Part shown: positions 1 to 5,192 of the stretch, piece after piece
How positions within the stretch are numbered: position 1 is the stretch's first letter
Layout: every line of letters starts with the position of its first letter
Origin: Saprospiraceae bacterium
Lineage (GTDB): Bacteria; Bacteroidota; Bacteroidia; Chitinophagales; Saprospiraceae
Assembly: GCA_020436955.1 (NCBI GenBank)
Contig: JAGQWW010000220.1
Location: 1 to 5,245, forward strand
DNA length: 5,245 bases
Direction: 5' to 3'
The notes under the pieces: model-generated
What the model saw: only the letters and a program-made list of their open reading frames with translations
What the model was told of the DNA's origin: nothing
Databases searched by the model: none
Position numbers and translations under genes: made by a program

Positions 1-131
1 TTGGTGATGACATAGGCATGTTGGGTAGGGGCGATGTTGTAACTTACCCTGATATTTTCCATCGCTTCAAGGTCAGGAAACTCCTGTTTTATTTTTTCAA
101 TGGAAACTACGAAGGAATATCGACCACACAT
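1..131 (-). CDS. SRAP-family (YedK/HMCES-like) abasic-site protein, N-terminal part only
   Basis: Partial gene running off the left edge; the first 43 codons are visible, starting at the ATG whose A is at 131. The protein begins MCGRY and carries YNIAPTQ at residues 31-37, the two N-terminal hallmarks of the SRAP (SOS response-associated peptidase) fold. In this family the initiator Met is removed and Cys2 forms a thiazolidine crosslink with abasic sites in single-stranded DNA, protecting them during replication. The Asn of the YNxAP motif (Asn32 here) corresponds to an active-site Asn. The later catalytic Glu and His lie outside the window. The start is certain because Cys must be residue 2. 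The gene lies downstream of proS on the same strand but behind a terminator, so it probably has its own promoter. I found no clear TAnnTTTG box for it between 132 and 227. Family assignment is confident; activity is inferred. Confidence 0.9.
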   Translation of the reverse strand, partial: MCGRYSFVVSIEKIKQEFPDLEAMENIRVSYNIAPTQHAYVIT

Positions 132-227
132 TTTATTGCCTTTTTGTAATGCAAGTTGAAAGCTAGTAAAATTTTATTAGAGCCAAAAGAGAAGAAGATG
201 AAAATTACTTTTTGGCAAATGGAGGTC

Positions 228-255
228 AAAAAAAAGGCCTCCCGAAGGAAGCCTT
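228..255 (-). terminator. Rho-independent terminator of proS
   Basis: Read on the minus strand, a 9-bp stem (arms at 247-255 and 234-242, one G-U wobble) is closed by the loop TTCG flanked by C and G, the extra-stable UUCG tetraloop. It is followed by a run of T (complement of the A-run at 228-235). It starts 4 bases after the proS stop at 260-262. On the plus strand the same place would have a C-A mismatch and no T-run, so it works in the minus direction only. Confidence 0.9.
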
Positions 256-259
256 AATT

Positions 260-676
260 TTAATATGCTCTTGCAAAAAGAACCCTTTGTTTGGATGGGT
301 TTCCGGTAAGAATACACTTCCCTTCCTCCATCTCATTGTCCACCGGAATACATCGAATGGTGGCTTTGGTGAGTTCTTTTATTTTTAATTCTGTTTCTGT
401 AGTTCCATCCCAATGGGCTTTGATGAAGCCTCCTTTTTCATCCAATACCTTCTGGAAGTCATCAAAATTATCAACCACTGTTGTCTTTTGCTCACGGAAA
501 GCTTTGGCTCTGTTGAAAAGGTTGTTTTGGATTTCTTCCAAAAGGTTTTCAACATAGTCTTCAATTCCCTCTAAAGGAACGGATGATTTTTCCTTTGTGT
601 CCCTGCGTGCTACTTCTATAACTCCATTCTCGAGATCCCTTTTGCCAATTCCCAATCTCACCGGAACACCTTTCAT
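260..676 (-). CDS. proS: Prolyl-tRNA synthetase, C-terminal fragment
   Basis: 138 residues when read from the first ATG after the premature stop; they equal residues 351-488 of the complete enzyme. The fragment holds the rest of the anticodon-binding domain (GVPVRLGIGKRDLENG, then ARRDT) and the C-terminal ProRS domain ending ARAY. The terminal Tyr is typical of this ProRS class, where the carboxy end packs near the active site. Only two Cys remain (full numbering about 459 and 471), fewer than the four zinc ligands of related bacterial enzymes such as that of Thermus, so this domain probably binds no zinc. The ATG at 676 stands where the family normally has Leu or Met in EYELKG, so it is most likely an internal codon rather than an evolved start, and no ribosome-binding site is seen before it. 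In-frame family sequence begins 14 codons upstream of it, directly after the TAA. Confidence 0.75.
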   Translation of the reverse strand: MKGVPVRLGIGKRDLENGVIEVARRDTKEKSSVPLEGIEDYVENLLEEIQNNLFNRAKAFREQKTTVVDNFDDFQKVLDEKGGFIKAHWDGTTETELKIKELTKATIRCIPVDNEMEEGKCILTGNPSKQRVLFARAY

Positions 677-718
677 TTCGTATTCGGCGAACTTGAAACC
701 AGGTCTTTCCTTTTGATC

Positions 719-1726
719 TTAATCATATTTGACTGAAATACCTTTGGCCTTAAGACCGGCTGCAATTTTATGGGCAACTGCATCAATTTCTTCGCCTGGT
801 TTAGGAATCGGAACAATTACAACCTGTAATGGAGCCAACTTTGGAGGCAATACCAATCCATCGTCATCTGAGTGTGTCATGATCAAACCACCGAGAAGCC
901 TGGTTGATACTCCCCAGGAAGTAGCCCAAACATATTCTTGCTGATTGGATTCATTTAAGAACTTCACATCAAATGCTTTTGCAAAATTTTGACCCAGGAA
1001 ATGCGATGTGCCAGACTGCAATGCTTTCCCATCCTGCATCAAAGCTTCGATGGTAAATGTCTCATCTGCACCGGCAAATCTTTCATTGGCGGTTTTTACA
1101 CCTTTAACTACCGGCATGGCCATCCACTCTTCAGCAAATTTTCCGTAGATGTCCAGAATTTTTACGGTTTCTTCCATCGCTTCCTCTTTTGTAGAGTGTG
1201 CAGTATGGCCTTCCTGCCATAAAAATTCTGCTGTTCTTAAAAAGAGACGGGTACGCATTTCCCAACGTACAACATTGGCCCATTGGTTGACCAAAAGTGG
1301 TAAGTCGCGATAAGAATTGATCCAGTCTTTATATGTATTCCAAATGATGGTCTCAGAAGTTGGTCTAACAATAAGCTCCTCTTCCAATTTTGCTTCCGGA
1401 TCAACTACAACCCCACTTCCATCAGGAGCATTCATCAATCTGTGGTGAGTAACTACCGCACATTCTTTTGCAAACCCTTCCACATGTTGTGCCTCTCTGC
1501 TCAAAAAGCTCTTTGGAATAAATAGTGGGAAATAGGCGTTGACATGGCCGGTTTCTTTAAACATTGAATCCAGCTGTTGTTGCATTTTCTCCCAAATGGC
1601 AAACCCGTGCGGCTTTATTACCATGCATCCACGCACAGCAGAATAATCTGCTAGTCCTGCTTTGCGAACTATATCATTATACCATTGAGAGTAGTCTTCC
1701 TGCCTGTCAGTAATTTCCTTTGCCAT
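719..1726 (-). CDS. proS: Prolyl-tRNA synthetase, N-terminal fragment (catalytic core)
   Basis: 335 residues from the ATG at 1726 to the premature TAA. The class II aminoacyl-tRNA synthetase core is complete: motif 1 region around YFPLFIP (65-71), the proline-site segment RPTSE (121-125), motif 2 around RWEMRTRLFLRTAEF (154-168) followed by QEGHTAH, the SGTSHFLGQNFAKAFD segment (238-253), and motif 3 around TSWGVSTRLLGGLIM (269-283) with the GLVLPP end of the catalytic domain (290-295). The anticodon-binding domain starts near residue 298 (APLQVVIVPI) and is cut about 38 residues in, ending KYD. If translation really stops here, the product could probably form prolyl-adenylate but would lack most of the tRNA anticodon recognition. 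The stop does not fall at a domain border, which argues against an evolved two-subunit enzyme. The start fits the family N-terminus and lies 217 bases from the divergent gene. Confidence 0.85.
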   Translation of the reverse strand: MAKEITDRQEDYSQWYNDIVRKAGLADYSAVRGCMVIKPHGFAIWEKMQQQLDSMFKETGHVNAYFPLFIPKSFLSREAQHVEGFAKECAVVTHHRLMNAPDGSGVVVDPEAKLEEELIVRPTSETIIWNTYKDWINSYRDLPLLVNQWANVVRWEMRTRLFLRTAEFLWQEGHTAHSTKEEAMEETVKILDIYGKFAEEWMAMPVVKGVKTANERFAGADETFTIEALMQDGKALQSGTSHFLGQNFAKAFDVKFLNESNQQEYVWATSWGVSTRLLGGLIMTHSDDDGLVLPPKLAPLQVVIVPIPKPGEEIDAVAHKIAAGLKAKGISVKYD

Positions 1727-1790
1727 AATCGTTTACGCTTTAAGAAAATGTTAATCCTTGATTTTCAAATAATTATAGCCCCTTTACATT

Positions 1791-1831
1791 AAACCTTAAG
1801 GTTTTGAAATTGTCTTTTTAGTGAACCTTAA
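1791..1831. repeat. Perfect palindrome plus a repeated half-site upstream of proS
   Basis: AAACCTTAAGGTTT at 1791-1804 is a perfect 14-bp palindrome. Its half AACCTTAA recurs at 1824-1831, so TTAAGGTT (1796-1803) could pair either within the palindrome or with 1824-1831 in an 8-bp stem with a 20-base loop. The site lies in the expected 5' leader of proS and between the two divergent genes. It could be an operator or a leader hairpin; the sequence alone does not decide. Confidence 0.5.
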
Positions 1832-1878
1832 CAGCAGGCGAAACCTACTTTAATTTGGTGTTAACATAAAAAGAGGCG

Positions 1879-1912
1879 CAAAAGTAATAATTTCGACCTG
1901 CATTCACTCGAA
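1879..1912 (-). promoter_or_regulatory. Bacteroidota-type promoter for proS
   Basis: On the minus strand TACTTTTG (1886 down to 1879) matches the Bacteroidota -7 consensus TAnnTTTG exactly and continues GCGCC, as the other two promoters in this window continue GCAC or GCGC. The -33 element is weaker: TTCG at 1912-1909, one base off TTTG, with a 22-base spacer. Transcription would start near 1872, giving a leader of roughly 145 bases before the proS ATG that includes the 1791-1831 dyad. Confidence 0.55.
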
Positions 1913-1943
1913 TTGAGATTACTATTACTTTAAATCGATCTTT

Positions 1944-3401
1944 ATGAAAAAGAGTTTCATTTATAATCTAATCATGCTGATTTTCTTGCTGCCTACGGGA
2001 GCAGTTTTCGCTCAGTATGATGACCTTTATTACGACCCGAGCACCGACGCGGACTCATACGGTTATTCTTCTCAAAAAGATTATAACAACGATAAAAATT
2101 ACGATGATAACAATTATCGTAACGATGATTATGATAATGAAGATTCGTATGGGTACGACGATGACAACTACGATTATGCGGATGATTATGATTTTTATTA
2201 CACGTCCCGCATCAGAAGATTCCATAGACCTTATTACGGGTTCTCCTATTTCGACCCTGTTTATGTAGACATGTTTTATTATGATCCATTCTACTGGTCA
2301 CCCGGTGTAACTGTAATGATTTATGACAATCCATGGTCCTATAACAGATATAGAAGATGGAACTCCTGGAACAGATGGAACAGAGGATATTATGGTTGGA
2401 ATTCCTGGAACCGTGGTTATTATGACCCATGGGGCGGCTGGTATGGAAATAATGTAACCATTATTAATAACTATGGATATGGTGGATGGAATTACGGTTG
2501 GAACAATGGTTATTATAATGGTTGGAATAATGGCTGGTATGGATACAATTACTGTCCACCGACCTGGGGTAATGGTTATGATTATAATACACCTTCCAAT
2601 AATGTATATTATGGTGCAAGAAAAACCGGAACTGTAAAGAAAAGCGCCGGGGCACCAGTAAGAAATCCTAGGCCTGACAGAACAGATCGTGCACCCGACC
2701 CAAATGTTAGCGAAGGAAGAACAATTGATGGTGTAAGAAATAATGGCGTGGACAACCCTGTATCAACACCAAATACCAATAGAAGTCCTAGAGACATCAA
2801 AAATGAAAACACGGTACCTAGTTCTCGTGAACCGTCCAATACTTTCCCTGACAGGAAAAGAGATGTGAAATCCGATGATCCTACCGACACTCCTATTAGA
2901 GATAATAACAGTGTAAGTCCTCAAAGGGATAATACCATCAGAAGAGAGGAGCCTGCAAGGTCGAGAGATCAGCAATCGAATGGTTTAGACAATAGTAGTC
3001 GTGATAACGATCGTACCACTCGCGATCAATCATCCAGCAGGACAAGGGACAATAATACTCGTAGCAACGATAACAATACGAGAAGCAATAGAAGTTACGA
3101 ACAACAGAATTCGTCTCGTACGCAGGATAATCGCTCGAGATCATCTGCTCCAAATACGGACCGTTCTCGTAGCAGAAGTAACAGTGGAGGTGGCTATGAC
3201 AATAGCAGAAGCAATTCTTCACGTTCCAGTGGTGGTGGAGTTGACAGAAGCAGGTCAAGCTCTAGATCTTCAGGTGGATATGACAGAGGAAGTTCAAGCT
3301 CTCGTTCCAGCGGAGGTTTTAACAACAGTAATAATTCTTCCCGCTCAGGAAGCTCAAGCAGATCTTCAGGCAGCCGCTCACGTGGTCGCGGAGGGGAGTA
3401 A
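1944..3401 (+). CDS. Secreted three-zone low-complexity protein of unknown function
   Basis: 485 residues; no enzymatic domain recognised. Residues 1-23 form a Sec signal peptide (KK, hydrophobic stretch, VFA cut before Gln24); there is no lipobox. Residues 24-86 are acidic and Tyr-rich (20 Asp, 1 Glu, 16 Tyr, 3 basic). Residues 87-130 are the most complex block (YYGFSYFDPVYVDMFYYDPF and after) and the likeliest ordered or conserved part. Residues 131-223 are rich in Trp, Tyr, Asn and Gly, with WNSWNR units repeated; the protein has 14 Trp. From about 225 the chain becomes Arg/Asp/Asn/Pro-rich, and the last 85 residues hold 34 Ser and 15 Arg in RSSGG-type repeats ending RSRGRGGE. There is one Cys (204). 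It is probably exported to the periplasm or cell surface and largely disordered; opposite charges at the two ends and aromatic stickers between suggest self-association or a matrix/adhesive role, which is inference. The start is set by the signal peptide. A terminator follows directly. Confidence 0.85.
   Translation: MKKSFIYNLIMLIFLLPTGAVFAQYDDLYYDPSTDADSYGYSSQKDYNNDKNYDDNNYRNDDYDNEDSYGYDDDNYDYADDYDFYYTSRIRRFHRPYYGFSYFDPVYVDMFYYDPFYWSPGVTVMIYDNPWSYNRYRRWNSWNRWNRGYYGWNSWNRGYYDPWGGWYGNNVTIINNYGYGGWNYGWNNGYYNGWNNGWYGYNYCPPTWGNGYDYNTPSNNVYYGARKTGTVKKSAGAPVRNPRPDRTDRAPDPNVSEGRTIDGVRNNGVDNPVSTPNTNRSPRDIKNENTVPSSREPSNTFPDRKRDVKSDDPTDTPIRDNNSVSPQRDNTIRREEPARSRDQQSNGLDNSSRDNDRTTRDQSSSRTRDNNTRSNDNNTRSNRSYEQQNSSRTQDNRSRSSAPNTDRSRSRSNSGGGYDNSRSNSSRSSGGGVDRSRSSSRSSGGYDRGSSSSRSSGGFNNSNNSSRSGSSSRSSGSRSRGRGGE
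2358..2423 (+). repeat. Imperfect direct repeat coding WNSWNR units
   Basis: Two copies of TGGAAYTCCTGGAAC start at 2358 and 2397 within the low-complexity gene, each followed by codons for Arg, Gly and two Tyr (the first copy has an extra WNR). They code residues 139-150 and 152-160. Third-position differences between copies show the duplication is not brand new. Confidence 0.6.
3185..3380 (+). repeat. Degenerate Ser/Arg/Gly-coding repeats
   Basis: About six units coding RSSGG-like peptides (RSSGGG, RSSGGY, RSSGGF, RSSGS). At DNA level TCAAGCTCT recurs at 3256 and 3293 and AGATCTTCAGG at 3265 and 3360. Units mix AGN and TCN serine codons and AGA and CGT arginine codons, so the protein pattern is kept while the DNA drifted. 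Confidence 0.6.
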
Positions 3402-3422
3402 AAAATAAACTAAAATATAACC

Positions 3423-3462
3423 AAGCGGGTGCCACGATAAAAAATGTCACCCGCTTTTTTTT
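3423..3462 (+). terminator. Strong rho-independent terminator after the low-complexity gene
   Basis: A perfect 9-bp stem (AAGCGGGTG at 3423-3431 with CACCCGCTT at 3448-3456) and a 16-base loop are followed by a run of eight T (3455-3462). It lies 21 bases after the stop at 3399-3401. It ends only 15 bases before the next start codon, which makes its role in expression of the barrel gene puzzling: it is either a true terminator or a partial terminator between two cotranscribed genes. Confidence 0.9.
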
Positions 3463-3477
3463 GAAAAAATCCTAACC

Positions 3478-4965
3478 ATGAGAAAGTACATCTTTACTAT
3501 CGGAATGATAGTTGGCTTTTTTGCCATCGTTCATAGCCAGACCATTACCGATGCCTTGCGATATTCCTCTCTTGAATTCGGTGCTACCGGTCGTGCGATT
3601 GGAACCGGAAGTTCATTCGGTGTTTTAGGAGCTGATTATTCATTGATGGGTTCTAACCCTGCAGGTCTTGCAGCTTTTAGAAAATCAGAATTCACCTTTA
3701 CAGGCGGTCTGGAAAATGCTATTACAGATTCACAATTGCAAAATGGTGAGTCTAATTTATTAGAAGAGGCGCGCTCCAATTTTACCGTTCATAACCTTGG
3801 GCTGGTATTTAGTGGTAAGCCGGTTGGATCCAAATGGAAAACTGTGAATTTTGGAATGGGTGTAAACCGCATCGCTAATTTTAACCAGGAATTTTATTTC
3901 AACGGATTTTCCCAGGGCTCTATATCAGATAGGTGGTTGGAAAATGCCACCGGCTATTTTCCAGATGAACTACCGAATGTCGATCCTTTTGAAACAGATT
4001 TAGCTTACCTCGGTTCCGTGATTTACCAAACGGCCAATAACTCAGGCACGGATACTTATTTTACAGATTACCAGGGAACAGGTGTGGCACTCGAAAAATC
4101 TCAGACAGTTCGAACCAAAGGGGGCATCACTGAATTTAATCTGGCCTTTGCCGGCAATTACAGCGAAAAGCTATATATAGGTGGTTCATTGAATATACCT
4201 TTTGTGAGATTTGAGGAAGAAAAGCGATATACAGAAACAGATGAGGCTGATGAGATTCCTGCTTTCGATCAATTATTGTACAATGAGTATCTGTCTACGA
4301 CCGGTGCAGGGATTAATTTGAAGTTAGGATTCATTTATCGTGTAACGCAAATGATTCGGGTAGGTGCATCAGTTCATACGCCCACCAGATATGGCCTGGA
4401 AGATAGTTACCGCTCTGAACTCGAATATGACTTCACCGACCCAAATGTTTCGCCATTTGGGCTACAAGAGTCTCCGGATGGACTATTTGAATATAGTTTG
4501 GTGACGCCCTGGAGATTAAACGGAGGTGCTGGTTTTATTATCGGTAAGAGAGGATTTATCAGTGGAGAGGTAGAATGGGTCGACTATAGCAATATGCGAT
4601 TTGATTTTGACAATGGTACTGAAGATGACCTAAGCTATGCAAGGGAGTTGAATAATGAAATTCAAAACACCTATCAATCTGCTGTTAATGTAAAAGTAGG
4701 AGGTGAGTTGGTCTTTGATATCTTCAGGCTAAGAGCCGGTGTTGGATTGAATGGTTCTCCTTATTTGAATGATAATACCAATCAAATGGTTTATAGTGGA
4801 GGATTTGGTATTAGAGAAAAATGGTTTTTCCTTGATTTAGCCTATCAAACCAGGAGCGGAGATGAGAATTATTTTCCATATCAGGTTGCTGCAGGGCCTG
4901 GACAGGTAGTTTCAACCAACTGGAGAAGAAGTTTATTTGCCTTAACTATTGGCTTTAAAATTTGA
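3478..4965 (+). CDS. FadL/OmpP1-like outer-membrane beta-barrel transporter
   Basis: 495 residues, the normal size for Bacteroidota members of the OMPP1/FadL/TodX family, which carry hydrophobic compounds such as long-chain fatty acids or aromatics across the outer membrane. Residues 1-20 form a signal peptide (MRK, hydrophobic core, cut before Gln21). Residues 30-64 (SSLEFGATGRA, ending GSNPAGL) match the family's N-terminal Gly/Ala-rich hatch segment with its NPAG motif. The rest alternates polar and hydrophobic residues in short strands separated by Gly/Asn/Asp turns, and the chain ends with the strand SLFALTIGFKI with a hydrophobic last residue, as beta-barrel proteins recognised by the BAM machinery do. 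The substrate is unknown. The ATG at 3478 is chosen because it gives the full signal peptide. No Shine-Dalgarno is present. No promoter is visible between the terminator at 3423-3462 and the start, so it may be expressed by readthrough or from a promoter inside the upstream gene. Confidence 0.85.
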   Translation: MRKYIFTIGMIVGFFAIVHSQTITDALRYSSLEFGATGRAIGTGSSFGVLGADYSLMGSNPAGLAAFRKSEFTFTGGLENAITDSQLQNGESNLLEEARSNFTVHNLGLVFSGKPVGSKWKTVNFGMGVNRIANFNQEFYFNGFSQGSISDRWLENATGYFPDELPNVDPFETDLAYLGSVIYQTANNSGTDTYFTDYQGTGVALEKSQTVRTKGGITEFNLAFAGNYSEKLYIGGSLNIPFVRFEEEKRYTETDEADEIPAFDQLLYNEYLSTTGAGINLKLGFIYRVTQMIRVGASVHTPTRYGLEDSYRSELEYDFTDPNVSPFGLQESPDGLFEYSLVTPWRLNGGAGFIIGKRGFISGEVEWVDYSNMRFDFDNGTEDDLSYARELNNEIQNTYQSAVNVKVGGELVFDIFRLRAGVGLNGSPYLNDNTNQMVYSGGFGIREKWFFLDLAYQTRSGDENYFPYQVAAGPGQVVSTNWRRSLFALTIGFKI

Positions 4966-4986
4966 TAGTGAGGGAGTTAGGTGATG

Positions 4987-5016
4987 TTTGAAAAAGAGTT
5001 TTTATTTTTTTTCAAA
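4987..5016. terminator. A+T-only hairpin after the barrel gene, possible weak terminator
   Basis: TTTGAAAAA (4987-4995) pairs with TTTTTCAAA (5008-5016) around a T-rich 12-base loop, 21 bases after the TGA. The stem is almost all A-T and no T-run follows, so termination would be weak. No better terminator for the barrel gene is visible before the promoter at 5022. Confidence 0.3.
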
Positions 5017-5021
5017 AATTA

Positions 5022-5054
5022 CTTGCATGTTAGAAATAAAAGGTTCTATATTTG
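5022..5054 (+). promoter_or_regulatory. Upstream tandem promoter (P1)
   Basis: TATATTTG at 5047-5054 fits the Bacteroidota -7 consensus TAnnTTTG and is followed by CACCCGC. CTTG at 5022-5025 serves as the -33 element, with a 21-base spacer. An A+T-rich stretch lies upstream. It points right, toward a gene outside the window; no reading frame of plausible quality follows inside it. Confidence 0.65.
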
Positions 5055-5075
5055 CACCCGCTTTTGAAAAATGAT

Positions 5076-5097
5076 ATAATTAAAAAAGTTTAATTAT
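5076..5097. repeat. Inverted repeat, 9-bp stem, between P1 and P2
   Basis: ATAATTAAA (5076-5084) and TTTAATTAT (5089-5097) are perfect complements around the loop AAAG. It would form an A-U hairpin near the 5' end of the P1 transcript, or act as a DNA binding site. Confidence 0.5.
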
Positions 5098-5103
5098 TGA
5101 ATG

Positions 5104-5132
5104 TGAAACTTTTCGAGTTTCATACGTTTTTT
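5104..5132 (+). repeat. Inverted repeat with T-run between P1 and P2
   Basis: TGAAACT (5104-5110) pairs perfectly with AGTTTCA (5116-5122) around TTTCG. Six T follow at 5127-5132 after four other bases. It could be a weak terminator or pause site for the P1 transcript, but the stem is low in G+C and the T-run is displaced. Confidence 0.4.
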
Positions 5133-5150
5133 AAAAAAGTTGAAATTTTT

Positions 5151-5192
5151 TTTCCAACTAGTTTGGAAATATAAAAATGCGGTTTACCTTTG
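5151..5192 (+). promoter_or_regulatory. Downstream tandem promoter (P2) with an inverted repeat over its -33 box
   Basis: TTTG at 5162-5165 and TACCTTTG at 5185-5192 both match the Bacteroidota consensus exactly with a 19-base spacer, the best promoter in the window. It is followed by CGCGCC, with a transcription start expected near 5199. The -33 box overlaps an inverted repeat (TTTCCAA at 5151-5157, TTGGAAA at 5163-5169), a possible operator. T- and A-tracts just upstream (5127-5153) resemble an UP-element. The gene it serves lies beyond the right edge. Confidence 0.75.

Larger units (their letters stand above)
260..1726 (-). pseudogene. proS: Prolyl-tRNA synthetase gene interrupted by an in-frame TAA
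   Basis: This is the whole proS reading frame: 488 codons plus the final stop, the usual length of the short archaeal/eukaryotic-like class II ProRS found in Bacteroidota, which charges tRNA-Pro with proline in the cytoplasm. Codon 336 (719-721) is TAA. The frame before and after it is the same, with no indel. After the stop the sequence continues DQKERPGFKFAEYEMKGVP, which matches the family pattern KYDDxDxxRPGxKFxEYELKGVP with the stop replacing one residue, normally Asp or Asn. All class II motifs upstream and the C-terminal domain downstream, down to the terminal Tyr, are well preserved, so decay, if real, is very recent. The alternatives are a sequencing or assembly error at one base, or readthrough. 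No indication of reassigned TAA exists: the next in-frame stop of proS and that of the 1944-3401 gene are also TAA. I annotate it as a disrupted gene and describe the two fragments separately. Confidence 0.85.

Noticed and set aside
719..721. Stop-codon recoding or a genetic code with TAA as sense
   Set aside because: TAA ends proS itself and the 1944-3401 gene, and known natural recoding to Sec or Pyl uses TGA or TAG, not TAA.
291..1222. Plus-strand frames opposite proS (291-557, 729-944, 989-1222)
   Set aside because: Antisense shadows of a gene with clear ProRS motifs on the minus strand.
1854..1895. Possible plus-strand promoter for the low-complexity gene: TTTG at 1854 with TAATTTCG at 1888
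   Set aside because: The -7 box has a mismatch and the spacer is about 30 bases, too long; no better candidate was found in 1896-1943.
1944..3401. CRISPR-like or mobile-element origin of the repeats
   Set aside because: The repeats are short, in frame, degenerate and code a continuous protein with a signal peptide; there are no regular spacers, terminal repeats or transposase.
2017..3408. Several overlapping frames on both strands inside the low-complexity gene (for example 2017-2268 +, 2609-2890 -, 2938-3258 -, 3001-3408 +)
   Set aside because: Their composition merely mirrors the repetitive codons of the 1944-3401 gene; no plausible start context or family resemblance.
4984..5074. Short frames of 27 and 15 codons starting at 4984 and 5027
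   Set aside because: They run across the P1 promoter and the A/T hairpin, and have no family resemblance or expression signal.
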